Source of the DNA: Trichomonas vaginalis G3
Lineage: Eukaryota > Parabasalia > Trichomonadida > Trichomonadidae
Length of the DNA stretch: 64,000 nucleotides
Direction: 5' to 3'
Assembly: GCF_026262505.1 (NCBI RefSeq)
Contig: NC_067207.1
Coordinates: forward strand, 5,216,252-5,280,251
A program made the position numbers and the translations under genes. Below, piece after piece: positions 44,090-55,557 of this stretch (position 1 is its first letter; every line of letters begins with the position of its first letter). The notes under the pieces are model-generated. The model had not been told where the DNA came from, ran no database searches, and was given only the letters and a program-made list of their open reading frames with translations.

Positions 44090-45322
44090 CTATTTTTTTA
44101 TTTTCTGTGATTCAATTTTTGCCTTACGCCTATTGTATCGCATTTTTCTATCAAGGCTAATAGCCCTACGAACTTCTGCGTCAATAGATTCCATAGTTTC
44201 TCTATCTAGATCGCCCAGGTAAATCTCTCCTTTATGTTTCTTGATCCTCGGGCAAGTTTTATAAATGGAAAGTAAAATATCTCTAATATAATTGGTATGA
44301 TGTATCAAAAAAGGTGCAGAACTTAGGTCCATGCAGTTAATACTTCCAATATCATAATTGGAAAAATATGCAAGGTTGGCAGATATAATTCCACCTGTCC
44401 AATTTAAAGCTTTCATATTAATACCAAAGTCTTGGTATTTCTTCGTATAGTATAGGTATGAGATGATTGATTGATCAACGATATTCTTTCTTTGGAAATC
44501 ATCATCCCAGAAATAAGATTGTACTAAATCGAGCAATTTTAGAGTCTGTACTGGATTTCCGAAGTATGCAGCTGGTGTAACTATATAGTTTTGTTCGGAT
44601 ATTTCGTCTTGAAAGTAAGTTTGTATATCAATAAAAGTTTCATCTTCTTCTTCGATAGTAATATTCTCGATATAGTTATATACAGAATCTTCATGCATGA
44701 AATATTTGAAAGGATCGCTCTGAAATGCTGTATCTGCTAAGTCACACATCATTATTCGATCAATTTTATAATAAAATGCTGAGAGGAACTCTCTGTATAC
44801 CAATGTTTTCATTTGGTATAACTCGTATCTCAGCTGAATCTGACTTTGGCCTATGTTATAAACTATTACATCACATAGTGGATAAAAGTCTGAAAATGAA
44901 TATTTGTATAGTTTTTGATAGGCAATTTCGTCAGCAATTATTACTATTTTGGCTCGGCATTTCACAGTCCTAAGCATTCGAATAAATGGAGGAACTGATT
45001 GTGGACTGCCGAAACAAAATGTTACAATAACATCTCGAAATGTAGAATCACCAGGCCAATTAGATGGAGTGAAAGAACATTTCGGACAAAAATAAATGTC
45101 TCTTTCTTTATTAAGTAGATATTCATTCGTTGAATTGTAACTCCAGAGATTATCAGTGTAAAAGGTTTTTCGTAGGAGAATAGATTTTGATGTAATCTCG
45201 AAATTCATATCTGATTTAAATTTTTTATTTTGAATGATAATCAGATAAACTGTTATCAAGAAAGGAATAATGAAATACACCTTTTCGTTAAGTGGATGCC
45301 TGCGCCTTTGAGGTGATTTCAT
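44090..45322 (-). CDS. Type II membrane glycosyltransferase-like protein
   Basis: The 410-residue protein has a short basic cytoplasmic end (KSPQRRRHPLNEK) and one membrane span (about 15-30). The lumenal domain has the layout of a Golgi nucleotide-sugar transferase: a beta-alpha start (DVIVTFCFGSPQSVPPFIRM) and strand IVIIADE. Then comes RIMMCDLADTAFQSDPF (about 187-203), whose Asp-x-x-Asp stands where such enzymes bind the metal and sugar nucleotide (as in DVRDVxFQxDPF). After that come VDQSIISYLYY and LNWTGG. These features fit trichomonad surface-glycan (lipoglycan or N-glycan) assembly in the Golgi, but donor and acceptor cannot be told. The highly basic C-terminus is unusual. The stop is TAG, the only terminal TAG seen here. 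Confidence 0.65.
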   Translation of the reverse strand: MKSPQRRRHPLNEKVYFIIPFLITVYLIIIQNKKFKSDMNFEITSKSILLRKTFYTDNLWSYNSTNEYLLNKERDIYFCPKCSFTPSNWPGDSTFRDVIVTFCFGSPQSVPPFIRMLRTVKCRAKIVIIADEIAYQKLYKYSFSDFYPLCDVIVYNIGQSQIQLRYELYQMKTLVYREFLSAFYYKIDRIMMCDLADTAFQSDPFKYFMHEDSVYNYIENITIEEEDETFIDIQTYFQDEISEQNYIVTPAAYFGNPVQTLKLLDLVQSYFWDDDFQRKNIVDQSIISYLYYTKKYQDFGINMKALNWTGGIISANLAYFSNYDIGSINCMDLSSAPFLIHHTNYIRDILLSIYKTCPRIKKHKGEIYLGDLDRETMESIDAEVRRAISLDRKMRYNRRKAKIESQKIKK

Positions 45323-46191
45323 TTACTCTTTTCGATAAGCAATTTCAGTTTGGAACAAAAATAAAAAAACTTTCTTTCACTATTGGCGATTACAATGTAG
45401 TAATAACGTCTTTATATGTTTAAGTACTTTATCAATTTGAAACGTGCTTTTTTGCTAGAAATAAGGATAGGAATGATATCATAATACTGGAATCAGTATT
45501 ACATTTTTATTGGGGCTATGAGTTATTAAGTATTGCTCGTTGAACTCAAATTTCAAATTTTGATTTCGTGGAACCTAATTTTGAGATTAGTTAAAGATAT
45601 GATTTCTAACATAATGTATGTGTAATACTCAAAAACCCATAATATTATGCAATATTCGATATGAATTTCAAAACATGAAATTTAATTTCATCCTTTCTAA
45701 GAATACCCTATTTATAATATTTAACAATATTCGCAGCTTATTGGATTGGTTATGAAATTGAGAGTTTGAATGAAAAATTCTAAATCAAATCCTCAATACC
45801 ACATCAGTCTAAATTAAACAAAATAATTCATTATATCTGATTCTTAGGTAATTAAATTTTTGAGAATAAACCGTTGATGAAATTCAAAAGTCTCTTTCAA
45901 CCTATAAAATCATTTTCGTCGTAACCGGAAAGAAAATTCCTTATTGCGGCATATAATACCTCTGAAATATTACTCATCTTATCTTTTGATAAGTATAACA
46001 CATTGAATAAAATTGAGAATAAGTCAAAAATTGTTAAGTCGATTTTGAAAATTGAATTGCTTTTATTTTTCCAAAGATCTTAAACTCACATTTTTTGATA
46101 ATATTAACGTGCAAGTATATTATTCCATAATACCTATTACTAATAAGATATAATAATTATTCTTTGATTATTTTTTTCAGAGAAATGAAAT
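45323..46191. other. Intergenic region between divergent genes
   Basis: No gene was recognised. An upstream ATG at 46185 opens a four-codon frame that ends just after the Myb ATG at 46192, a possible tiny upstream reading frame. Confidence 0.45.
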
Positions 46192-46704
46192 ATGAATAAA
46201 AAACAATCATATTTAATGGACGACAATCATGAACCCGGAGGTAAAGAACCAAGTACATTTGAAGATGAATCAACATTGCGCAAAAGGTTTTCACCTGAAG
46301 AAGACGAAAGACTTAAAATGCTTGTAAATACTATGGAAAATGTTCATTGGAAGGAAATTGCAGAGCATATGCCAGGAAGAAATGCAAGACAATGCAGAGA
46401 TAGGTACAACAATTATCTTTTCAAGGAAATAATAAATAAACCTTGGACTCAGCAAGAAGATGAAGTCATCATGAATTTATTCGAGTTGGTTGGCCCAAAA
46501 TGGTCTCTTATAGCTAAATCTCTTAGTGGTAGAAGCGGAAATAATGTAAAGAACAGATGGTATAAGTTTTTGAAGAAAAACTTAAAGAATTTTCATAAAA
46601 ATTCAATTCAAAAGAATAAATGTAGAGATGAAACATTATTATTTTGGAACCTAATTACAGAAGAATTGGAGGGCTTTCAAGCACTTAAGGAATTCGGAAT
46701 CTAA
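46192..46704 (+). CDS. Two-repeat (R2R3-type) Myb DNA-binding protein
   Basis: The 170-residue nuclear-type protein has two Myb repeats. The first is residues 32-78 (RFSPEEDERL...WKEIAEHMPGRNARQCRDRY) and the second 83-129 (PWTQQEDEVI...WSLIAKSLSGRSGNNVKNRW). The spaced tryptophans are partly replaced: Phe33 for the first W of repeat 1, and Tyr for the third W at RDRY. The recognition helices ARQCRDRY and GNNVKNRW are intact. Such small Mybs are numerous in trichomonads; some bind promoters of iron-regulated adhesin genes. The remaining 40 residues form a basic then acidic tail with no known domain. Targets are not known. The sequence before the ATG, TTTCAGAGA, is a weak Inr. Confidence 0.92.
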   Translation: MNKKQSYLMDDNHEPGGKEPSTFEDESTLRKRFSPEEDERLKMLVNTMENVHWKEIAEHMPGRNARQCRDRYNNYLFKEIINKPWTQQEDEVIMNLFELVGPKWSLIAKSLSGRSGNNVKNRWYKFLKKNLKNFHKNSIQKNKCRDETLLFWNLITEELEGFQALKEFGI

Positions 46705-47520
46705 TTTTAATCAAGTTTATTATTGCAATGCAAACTATATTTATCTATAATAAAAGTATGTCAATATTAAGAATAAAGTTTTGAAGTAAATCATATCTCA
46801 TTTCAACAATATTTGATGCAAATTTCTTATGGATTATCTCATTTCAACAAATAAAGTTTTAGACTATAAGCATACATTATTGTAAATATGTAGGCCACAT
46901 TTTTGCAATAAAATCTAGAGCAATATCGTAATTTATTTTAAAATTTTTGTTTCATGAATTTTTAAATATGTAATGATGATTTCATTACATCATTCTATTA
47001 AATTGAGGAAATAACTAATGAGCTTACCAGTGGAATATGCGCCGACATATATTATATAATAACATGTAGTTGATAATTATGAAAAAATAGAATTCGATGC
47101 GAATGATATTGAAAGTTGTTTTGTAATTTGATATTTTTCTTATATGTGTTAATTAGTAAATGGCTTGTTTGTTGTGATAGTACTGTGAAAAATGAAAGGT
47201 ATTTTAAATTAAAAAATTGAGATTTTGAGATATCTCTAGAATTAAGAATTTATTATGTATTTGACTTTTATATAACTATGTGTAAAGGATCTCGATGTCG
47301 ATATGCTTTAAATAAAATTAAATAAAATGAGATAAAAAATTAAAATGGACAAGAAGATATATGGAAATGTAATTTGTATTGTGTTGGTTGTTGGCAAAAT
47401 GATTTTAATACAGATTTAAGGATTTGGAATGGATTTGAAATTAAATGATTTTAATTCAAGGAGTAATAAGATTTTGAACTGGTTTTTATTTTGTGAATGT
47501 AAACTCCTTCCATAGGATAT
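46705..47520. other. AT-rich intergenic region with no recognised gene
   Basis: Nothing was recognised. Confidence 0.5.
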
Positions 47521-47759
47521 GTATTAGAAAGATAATTTTAAACTTTTTGAAAGAATTGTTTTTTTGTTGAGCGATTTTCTCATATTTAATAATATATTTA
47601 AGTTGGCGTATCTTACGCCCTTCCAAAAATATGTATTAGAAAGATAAATTTTAAACTTTTTGAAAGAATTGTTTTTTTGTTGAGTGATTTTCTCATATTT
47701 AATAATATATTTAAGTTGGCGTATCTTACGCCCTTCCAAAAATATGTATTAGAAAGATG
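47521..47759. repeat. Tandem repeat, 112-113 bp unit, about 2.1 copies
   Basis: The block beginning GTATTAGAAAGAT recurs at 47521, 47633 and 47746. Each full unit ends in a short inverted motif, GGCGTA...TACGCCC. The open frames across it are repeats of one phase and not a gene. Confidence 0.85.
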
Positions 47760-47784
47760 ACTTATAATTTCATAAATTATTTTG

Positions 47785-47938
47785 TCCCGACGGTTTGAGC
47801 GGTTATCAGAATGGTTGCTTACACAATGCGTCAGCAAAATGTCGGTTGGGGTGCCCTTCTTGGCCTCCTGAGTACTCACCAAGATACCCCAGCTCCCGCA
47901 AAACACCTCCCTTAGGTGCGCATTACCTGACGGCATTA
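47785..47938 (-). ncRNA. Candidate structured non-coding RNA (GC-rich island)
   Basis: This is a sharply GC-richer block of about 150 bp in very AT-rich DNA. On the minus strand it can form a strong stem: GGGGT pairs with ACCCC and TCTTGG with CCAAGA around a loop containing GAGTACTC. It also has a CACCT/AGGTG hairpin next to it, and flanking AATGCCGTCAG / CTGACGCATT could close the whole. No open frame is convincing. I could not match it to 5S, SRP, RNase P or a snRNA by eye. The strand is chosen only by the G-U-rich pairing and could be either. Confidence 0.3.
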
Positions 47939-48006
47939 TTTTGCAATTATTTCAAATTTTTTAGATGTCTTTTGTTAAAGTTTGTTAACTAAAGACTTGA
48001 AAACAG

Positions 48007-48240
48007 CTTACCGCTTCAAGCTGCTCTCTTCCCGGTTCCTCTGCCGCAATCTTCTGTTTGATTGTGCGCAAAGCTCTCCTCCTTGTGAACTTTGCCTGAC
48101 AGATACACCTGGGAGACAGCATTCGGACATCTTACCGCTTCAAGCTGCTCTCTTCCCGGTTCCTCTGCCGCAATCTTATGTCTGATTGTGCGCAAAGCTC
48201 TCCTCCTTGTGAACCATGGCTGATAGAAAGAACTGAAAGA
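48007..48240. repeat. GC-rich tandem duplication, 124 bp period
   Basis: A block of about 85 bp (CTTACCGCTTCAAGCTGCTC...CCTTGTGAAC) occurs at 48007 and again at 48131 with few changes, separated by about 40 bp. Base composition is near even, unlike its surroundings. It lies between the RNA-like island and fold-back element B. Confidence 0.75.
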
Positions 48241-48387
48241 CAGGATAGGAGGAACATGCCGGTTCAAGTTAACTTGCAATATGCTTCTGATTTGTGATTT
48301 TAGATGAAAGATTAGCGAAATCGCATTTAATTTGGATAGAAGGATTCAATTTTATGAAGCAGGCTCGTAGAAAATATGCAGGAATAG

Positions 48388-48675
48388 CACAATCTTTTGC
48401 AATCACAACGCGATTGCAAAACTTCGACCGACAAGAGTGTATTGTGCACTCTTGTCGGTCTGCATGTCTCCCAGAATGACACAATCTTCTGCAATCAGAA
48501 TGTGGTTGCAAAACTTTGACCGACAAGAGTGTGTTGTGCACTCTTGTCGGTCTGCATGTCTCATTCCGGGAGACATTGTCACTGCACGTCTCCCAGAATG
48601 AGACAATCTTCCGCATTCATAACTTGAATGCGGAAGTTTGACCGACAAGAGTGCACAATACACTCTTGTCGATCT
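48388..48675. repeat. Hairpin array, left end of fold-back element B
   Basis: Repeated GACCGACAAGAGTG/CACTCTTGTCGGTC hairpins alternate with TTGCAATC/GATTGCAA or TTCCGCATTC/GAATGCGGAA hairpins. Blocks with TGTCTCATTC and GGGAGACA can also fold back. Confidence 0.85.
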
Positions 48676-49694
48676 AAATGTATCTTACAATCAAAGACAC
48701 TTTCATACAATCTTTTCGAAGTTAAAAAAAAAATTTAATTATTTCTTTCTTTTGTTTATTAAATCGCCTTACTCACGTACTAATCTCTTTTAGAGACTCT
48801 ATCGAGCTATCCCCACATATAAACCTGTGACAATAATACATATTTACTCTCTTCATATTCTGATCTCATGACACATTATCGCAAAAACTATAATTATACA
48901 ACACATCTCATAAAGTCTCATTTTAGCCCTATCTAAGCGTTCAAAACCTATTTTCCACACGTAATCTGATTCTTCTGGCTCCGCTGATTCGATTTCTGCT
49001 GTCAGATCGTGAAAATATGCATCACATAAAGAGATAAACACAACTCAAAATTATTGCTTTTTTTTTCAAATTGTCTATTCATCCATCTTTACATATTTAT
49101 TATCTCCTCCGTTTCCCCTCACAAATTCTTTTAATTTTCTGAATAATACGTATAATAAAATGAATATCTCAAAAACTAAAACACAAAATTAATGTTGGAA
49201 AATGACTAGATATAATCTGAACTTTTGAATTCATACATTTTTGGAAAAAATTGAATTTTCAAAAAAAGAGCTTATTTAGGTATGAACCTGAAGAGAAATT
49301 TTAAGGAAAATATTAAGTTGTGCAATTTGCATTTATCTCTTTATGTGATGCATATTTTCACGATCTGACAGCAGAAATCGAATCAGCGGAGCCAGAAGAA
49401 TCAGATTACGTGTGGAAAATAGGTTTTGAACGCTTAGATAGGGCTAAAATGAGACTTTATGAGATGTGTTGTATAATTATAGTTTTTGCGATAATGTGTC
49501 ATGAGATCAGAATATGAAGAGAGTAAATATGTATTATTGTCACAGGTTTATATGTGGGGATAGCTCGATAGAGTCTCTAAAAGAGATTAGTACGTGAGTA
49601 AGGCGATTTAATAAACAAAAGAAAGAAATAATTAAATTTTTTTTTTAACTTCGAAAAGATTGTATGAAAGTGTCTTTGATTGTAAGATACATTT

Positions 49695-50095
49695 AGATCG
49701 ACAAGAGTGTATTGTGCACTCTTGTCGGTCAAACTTCCGCATTCAAGTTATGAATGCGGAAGATTGTCTCATTCTGGGAGACATGCAGTGACAATGTCTC
49801 CCGGAATGAGACATGCAGACCGACAAGAGTGCACAACACTCTTGTCGGTCAAAGTTTTGCAACCACATTCTGATTGCAGAAGATTGTCTCATTCTGGGAG
49901 ACATGCAGTGACAATGTCTCCCGGAATGAGACATGCAGACCGACAAGAGTGCACATACACTTTGTCGGTCAAACTTCCGCATTCAAGTTATGAATGCGGA
50001 AGAGTGTCTCATTCTGGGAGACATGCAGTGACAATGTCTCCCGAATGAGACATGCAGACCGACAAGAGTGTACACTCTTGTCGGTCAAACTTCCT
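49695..50095. repeat. Hairpin array, right end of fold-back element B
   Basis: About three and a half units of the same hairpins lie in inverted orientation, a longer array than at the left end. Single-base losses inside hairpin stems are seen near 49956-49966 and 50041. Confidence 0.85.
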
Positions 50096-52160
50096 AATAC
50101 AAAATTTGATTCCCTTATTATCTTCTTAACAAAACTTAAGATTTCAATAATACATCATGAAAACATTCATTTACTACATTCACACTGTTATTCCTTTCTA
50201 TAAATTAACTCATTTAATAGAATCTTGTTTTTATATCTTATTATTTTCTCATAATACTTCTAATTCCTCTATTTCCTCTTCCACATAAAATTTAATTTTG
50301 TAATGCTATCATATACACTTAATGTTTTCAAATTTTCAGATTTAAATTTAATCTTTATTTTCATCATCATTTATAATCTTGTTCCTATATAAAGTTATAA
50401 TAAATTATCGTCAGATTCTAATATTTATGATTCTTACTACTCAATTCAATATAATTATGTTAGTCACTCATATTCAGGAGAATAATTTAAAAATCTATAG
50501 CTCATATTTTGATAGTTATATATTTAGATGATATATATTGCAATTCCGGTTTCAACACGATCAAATGCCAAACCAAGACAAAATATATATGAATTTTCAA
50601 AATATCGATTTACATTAGAATCTATATCTAATTTTATCAATACACAAGTAGGGAATGTTCAATACATCTTTGAGCAACGTGAATAGCACAATTTTATAGG
50701 ATTATTTGTTGATTATATAAAATATAAGCCAAATCGAATCTGCTGTATAGTACTTTAGTTTATCATTGAATGTTAAATGTGTTCAGATAAATATTTGAGT
50801 CAGATATCGCATTTTCTAATTTCAAAATTTATCTCATGAAGTTAGAATTTATTTGATCATACAACATCATGTTAGTCAAACTAGAGTTCAATGGCGATTC
50901 TAAAATGGAACAAATGCTTGTTTTATCAAATGTTAAAATATTAATCTAAAAAACTTAATATCTAACCAAACCATTCTAGAATTATTATATACAGGTATAG
51001 GCAATCTAAATGCACACGGAATTTGGAAAATTAAAAAGAATATTTATGAGATTATTAAATCTTATGTAATTCAATGAAAAGTAGATAATATGAATATCTA
51101 TAGGCTATATATCAACATATGAGTTTTTGGTTTGACCAATACTATACTAATGTGATCAAATTAATCTGATTTCTTAGATTTTCATTTGAAGCATTTGCAG
51201 TAGTAGGGGTACCTTTATATATTAACATATTAAAAAATTGCGCTCCGATTCGCAGTTTCTTCATGATTTTGAGATTGCATTAGATTTCGCGATGCAGAAA
51301 AAAATCACTTTAGATTCCCGTCAAACTCTAAGTATAAGCATGTCTCTATATGTAGAAACTGTCTGCGCTATTTATTTCCCGGCTCAAAAAACCACGGTGT
51401 CTGTGTGAGGAAAATACCCATTTTAGGACCCTGGGTAGGGGGTCATGAAAATTTTCCAAGAGTTGGAAATATAGGGTATTAGAGACGTTTCTTTTTGAAA
51501 CCGTTCGCTAATAGTTAAGTTAAAATAGCATTAGTATTAAGAGATTTACTAATGTTTTCTTGAATATGTGTTATAAGAAATAAATTTTCGATTTTACAAT
51601 TAAATATTGAATCGGCGGATTAGAACACCATTAAATAAATAGTTCTTTAAAATAGCAATAGTAATGAAGCGTTAAATCGCTAAATGAAGTTACTTGTCAA
51701 TCGATCACGAAAAAAGTTTAAGAAATGAACCAATTTCATGCGAATTAAACTATATTTGGGATAGCATTAACAAACAACTAAAAATTGATTCCAAAAATTC
51801 GGAATCACAGGTAGAAATTGAAAAGATTAACTCAAAGAAGCATGACCTAATTTTCCTTTCAAAAATTGAAAGGATTGAATACTTTACATTGAAAACTTAT
51901 GATTCTGAGTAAAGTCTTGGCCACACTTTGGAGAAATTTAAATAAAAATTTTTACTATAACATCAAATAGTAATTATGTATTGGAAACTTGAAAAATGAG
52001 AAATAATCGTTCCATGCACAAAGAAATTTCAGATGTTATTTTTAATTTTTTGAAAGGTTATAATCCAATTAAATATATCCACCTTTATATATGACATCAA
52101 TGATTTTATGCACGAATAATTCTCAGTTCATGTAAATGCAGTGATGACGCGAAATCAATA
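50096..52160. other. Long AT-rich region with no recognised gene
   Basis: No gene, RNA gene or repeat was recognised. A 72-codon frame at about 51694-51912 lacks an ATG start and matches nothing known, but its Lys/Glu/Ser-rich composition is mildly coding-like. It might be a fragment. Confidence 0.45.
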
Positions 52161-55148
52161 ATGTCAGAACCGGATACAGCTCCCCTGCTGTCCGGAAAGA
52201 CAAACGATGAACCTCAAGGTGATGAGGGATTCAAACTCAACTCCTACGCTAAAGCTTATGCAAGTTTTATTTATGATCACCCATTTGTTCCAATAATATG
52301 CGTTATTCTTATGACTTTGTTCTTTACATTGTATCTTACACTTGTCTATGGTATCAGACCACAAGCTAATTCTAACTATTACCGTTGGAATGGTGATTCA
52401 ATCACACAAAAATGGGATGCATACGTTGGTGCCGAACAAGATACTTACAGATCAATATTCGGCATGTTCGGTGAAACAATTAAATTACCAAATCAGTTCC
52501 AATTGACACAGATGGGAGCTGTAATTTTCGAAAGAAAGGGACAAAACATCTTAGACTACAGAATTATGCAAGAAATCTGGAAGATGGAAGATGAAATGCA
52601 CGCAATTCCAGGTTGGTCCGATGTTTGCTTTAAGATTCCAATGGATTCTCTTCCAGGCTTCGGAAAAGATCTTGTTTACAAGCTATTAGACTACATGAAG
52701 AACAGACTATCCTCATTAGAAGAAGATACCAACTGTATTGCCTTCAAATCCATCATTACAGATATCAAGAATTATTTCAAGCGCCAGTACAACGTTACGA
52801 ACCCAACTCCAGACATGCTTAACCAATCATTCTTCGAGGAATTCTACAGAGCCGATGAAGTCCGTCTTACTGCTACTTATGTCGGAAATGATTATAATAA
52901 TGAGACAATGACCTCAAGTAGACTTAGATCCATGTATCCATTTGCTCTTCCTCTTAAAGGCTACAAGAATAAAGCTGATCGTCAGAAGGAACAAGAAGAT
53001 AAACTCGGAAGATGGCAAGTAAAGTTCGAACAACCAGTAGATGCCTTCTCAGAGCGTGCTCCATATGGTACACATGCATATCCTGCCTTTGTCTTCGGTT
53101 TGAACTTCAAGATTGCTGCTCTTATTCTTCAACAAGTCTGGTGGTTGATTGGAGCTTTTCTTTTCACATTTGTTTTCGCAGTAATTGTACAGAGATCATT
53201 CTTTACATCGTTACTTGGTGTTATTGGTGTTTTCTTCCCAATTCCATGTGCATTATGCAGCCTTAGAATGTTCTTTGGCATCACACATGTCGATGTCATT
53301 GATGTCATTGGTTTGTTCTTAATTTGTGGTATTGGCGCTGACTGTGTTTTCATCATCTTTGAGTTGTTCAAGCAGTCGAGAAATGTTTATGGAACAAACA
53401 ACAAATTAAGACTCGCTTACGCACTCCAAAGAGGTTTGATTGCTTTGTCAACATCAATTACAACATCCGCTGTTTCTTTCTTGGCTCTTTCTTCATCAGG
53501 AGTAAGAATCATGAACTTCTTTGGTATTTTCTGTTTCATGTTATTGTTGTTTACATTTATTGTCACGTTTACATGGTATTTAGGCATTGTTTCCATCTGG
53601 GCAAAGAGATGGGAGAAACACAATGACATGCTTGATACAATACAGTCTGTTTCTCAACTAGAAACACGTGATGAAGCTGATGATTCACATCAGAGATATC
53701 CACATACAGGACTTTTCGATTTCCTCCACAAATGTGTTGTTTTCAATGTAAACGCTGCTGGTTTACCAATCGAAAAGTACACCAAATACGAGAGATTCGT
53801 ATTCAACAAACTCGCTCCTTTCTTGTATCACTACAGACTTCCAATTGTCTTAGTTTTCGCAGCATGGACAGCATGTTTTGGATATCTTGCAATGAAGATT
53901 CCAACGAAATCAGAACTCCAATTCCTTCCTGATAACCATCCATTGCAAAGAGCTTATTCACTTGCATACAATGGTTTCTCAACTGCTTTAGATGACTTCT
54001 CTTTTGTCTACGTCTGGGGACTCAAACCAAAACCAGTTGTAAGTTTCAAAGATAGATTTACAATTGATAATTACGGAAGAGCTGAGTTCATTCCTATAAA
54101 TATAACAGATCCAAATGTTCAGTTATGTATTCACAAGGCATGGGATATCATTAGAAATGATACGGAGATCATTGATAATGCAATAACAGCTAATTTCGGT
54201 GTCTCTCCTTTGGAAACATGGAACTGGATTTTCTCAATTGATAAATGGATTGATAAGTGGATTCCTCTTTTCGCATTGAACATTTCCATTCCAGAAAAGT
54301 TCCCTATTACTCCAACAGAATACAAAGAAACAGCTTGGCTTTGGCAGGTATTTTTGTCTGAGTTGTTGTATGAAGAACCAGATTCTTATGTCCCAGGATC
54401 TCTCAAAGCAGATACAATCGGATTCAGTAATGATGACTATTCCCTTAAATACATCGGTATGAAGGCAAATCTCTTCATTCCACAGGATCTAAGTGTTCCT
54501 TCAAAGAAAACTTTATATGACAAATGTGAGAATTTGGCCAACAGAATTAAATATGATCCTGTTTGCCAAGCAGCTGGTTTAGATGGTTTCCATACTGGTG
54601 TACAATGAAATGCAATGGTTACTGAAGACATGCTTCCTAAACAAGTCTTCGAAACTGTTGTAATTTCATTCGCTATTGGCGCTGTCGTAATTTTCTGTTC
54701 GACATTGAGAATTGGATATACATTGATGGTTGTTTATTCAATGTCTTGCACTTGTTTGTTGATTATGGGTATCATGTACATCACAGGATGGTCTATTGGT
54801 ACAAATGAAGCTATCATGATCTCAATCGCTGCTGGTTTCTGCGCTGATTTCATTATTCAGCCAATGCTTGCTATTGCTCATGATAAGTCTAATAGGTCAT
54901 TGTTCGGAAAGATCCAGTATTCTTTGGTTTCTTTCGCTACCCCTGTTTCTTCTGCTCTTGTTACTACATTGGTCGCTGCTTGCTTCCTTTATCCTTGCGC
55001 AATTCTTTTGTTCCCACCTTTCGCTTCTTTCCTTCTCGGATCTGGCGTTTTCGGTATTTTGCACGGTTTCGTCATCCTTCCTACTCTCATTGCCTTGTTC
55101 TCATTTGAAAAGTCTTCGAAATCAAGCAACAAAAAAGATGAAGTGTAA
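52161..55148 (+). CDS. Patched/NPC1-like sterol-sensing-domain transporter (in-frame TGA)
   Basis: The frame has 996 codons and is continuous apart from TGA at 54606-54608 (codon 816, after HTGVQ). The frame resumes NAMVTEDMLPKQVFETVVI. It is an RND-superfamily membrane protein of the Patched/Dispatched/NPC1 group. It has an N-terminal span (about 37-58) and a large lumenal loop. A sterol-sensing-type bundle (about 325-475) contains the GIGADCVFIIFE motif, an acidic residue where the proton-relay GxxxD lies in relatives. A second span near 555 and a second loop follow. A C-terminal five-span bundle after the TGA carries the partner motif AGFCADFIIQ. These proteins move sterols or lipids using ion gradients. 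If the TGA stops translation, the second bundle is lost and the protein is unlikely to work. The stop at 55148 is TAA within TAAAA. Confidence 0.85.
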
Positions 55149-55557
55149 AATTATAGAGAATATTTTATAGAATATATTAATAAAGCATTTCGACTTTACT
55201 ATTTTAAACTCGATAACATTTTTTTAGATTTAACATATGAAATAGATCTAAATTCACTCAAATTTTGAGAGACAGACGCGAAGAATATGATTTCAAGTTT
55301 ATTGGAGAGAAACAAAGTTGCGCAAACTGCACTGTACATGTAATTTATCTTTTATTATGTTGTGAAAAATGATTAATTATGCATATTATCGATTCTCTAT
55401 TATCAAACTTTCATGTGACACCATGAAAAAAAATTTTTTTTTGAAAATTCTGCCTCCTGCTATTCAGAATAATTCTTCAATAAAAAATTCATATATGATG
55501 TATGAGCATAATATGTTTAATCTTGCATAAAAAATCTAACTGTCAGATTTTTTTTTG
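55149..55557. other. Intergenic region with no recognised gene
   Basis: This is AT-rich DNA between two plus-strand genes. Nothing was recognised. Confidence 0.5.

Larger units (their letters stand above)
48388..50095. mobile_element. Fold-back element B
   Basis: Inverted arms (48388 to about 49040 and about 49331 to 50095, pairing about a centre near 49185) flank a spacer of about 290 bp. The spacer is homologous to that of element A and runs in the same direction. The arms hold the same conserved core as element A, then a stretch specific to this copy (for example TTAAATCGCCTTACTCACG), then hairpin arrays. The two arms of element B match each other better than either matches element A, which points to arm-to-arm conversion or replication through a hairpin. 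No transposase is encoded. Confidence 0.7.

Noticed and set aside
47524-47936. Frames of 71 and 107 codons near 47.6 kb
   Set aside because: They are phases of the 112-bp tandem repeat and of the GC-rich island.
47785-47938. 5S rRNA match for the GC-rich island
   Set aside because: A short GGTATCTTGGTGAGTACTC phrase is loosely 5S-like, but the rest of the 5S pairing and internal control region is missing.
51694-51912. A 72-codon frame in a gene-poor stretch
   Set aside because: It has no ATG start, no recognisable motif and no Inr; it is too short to support.
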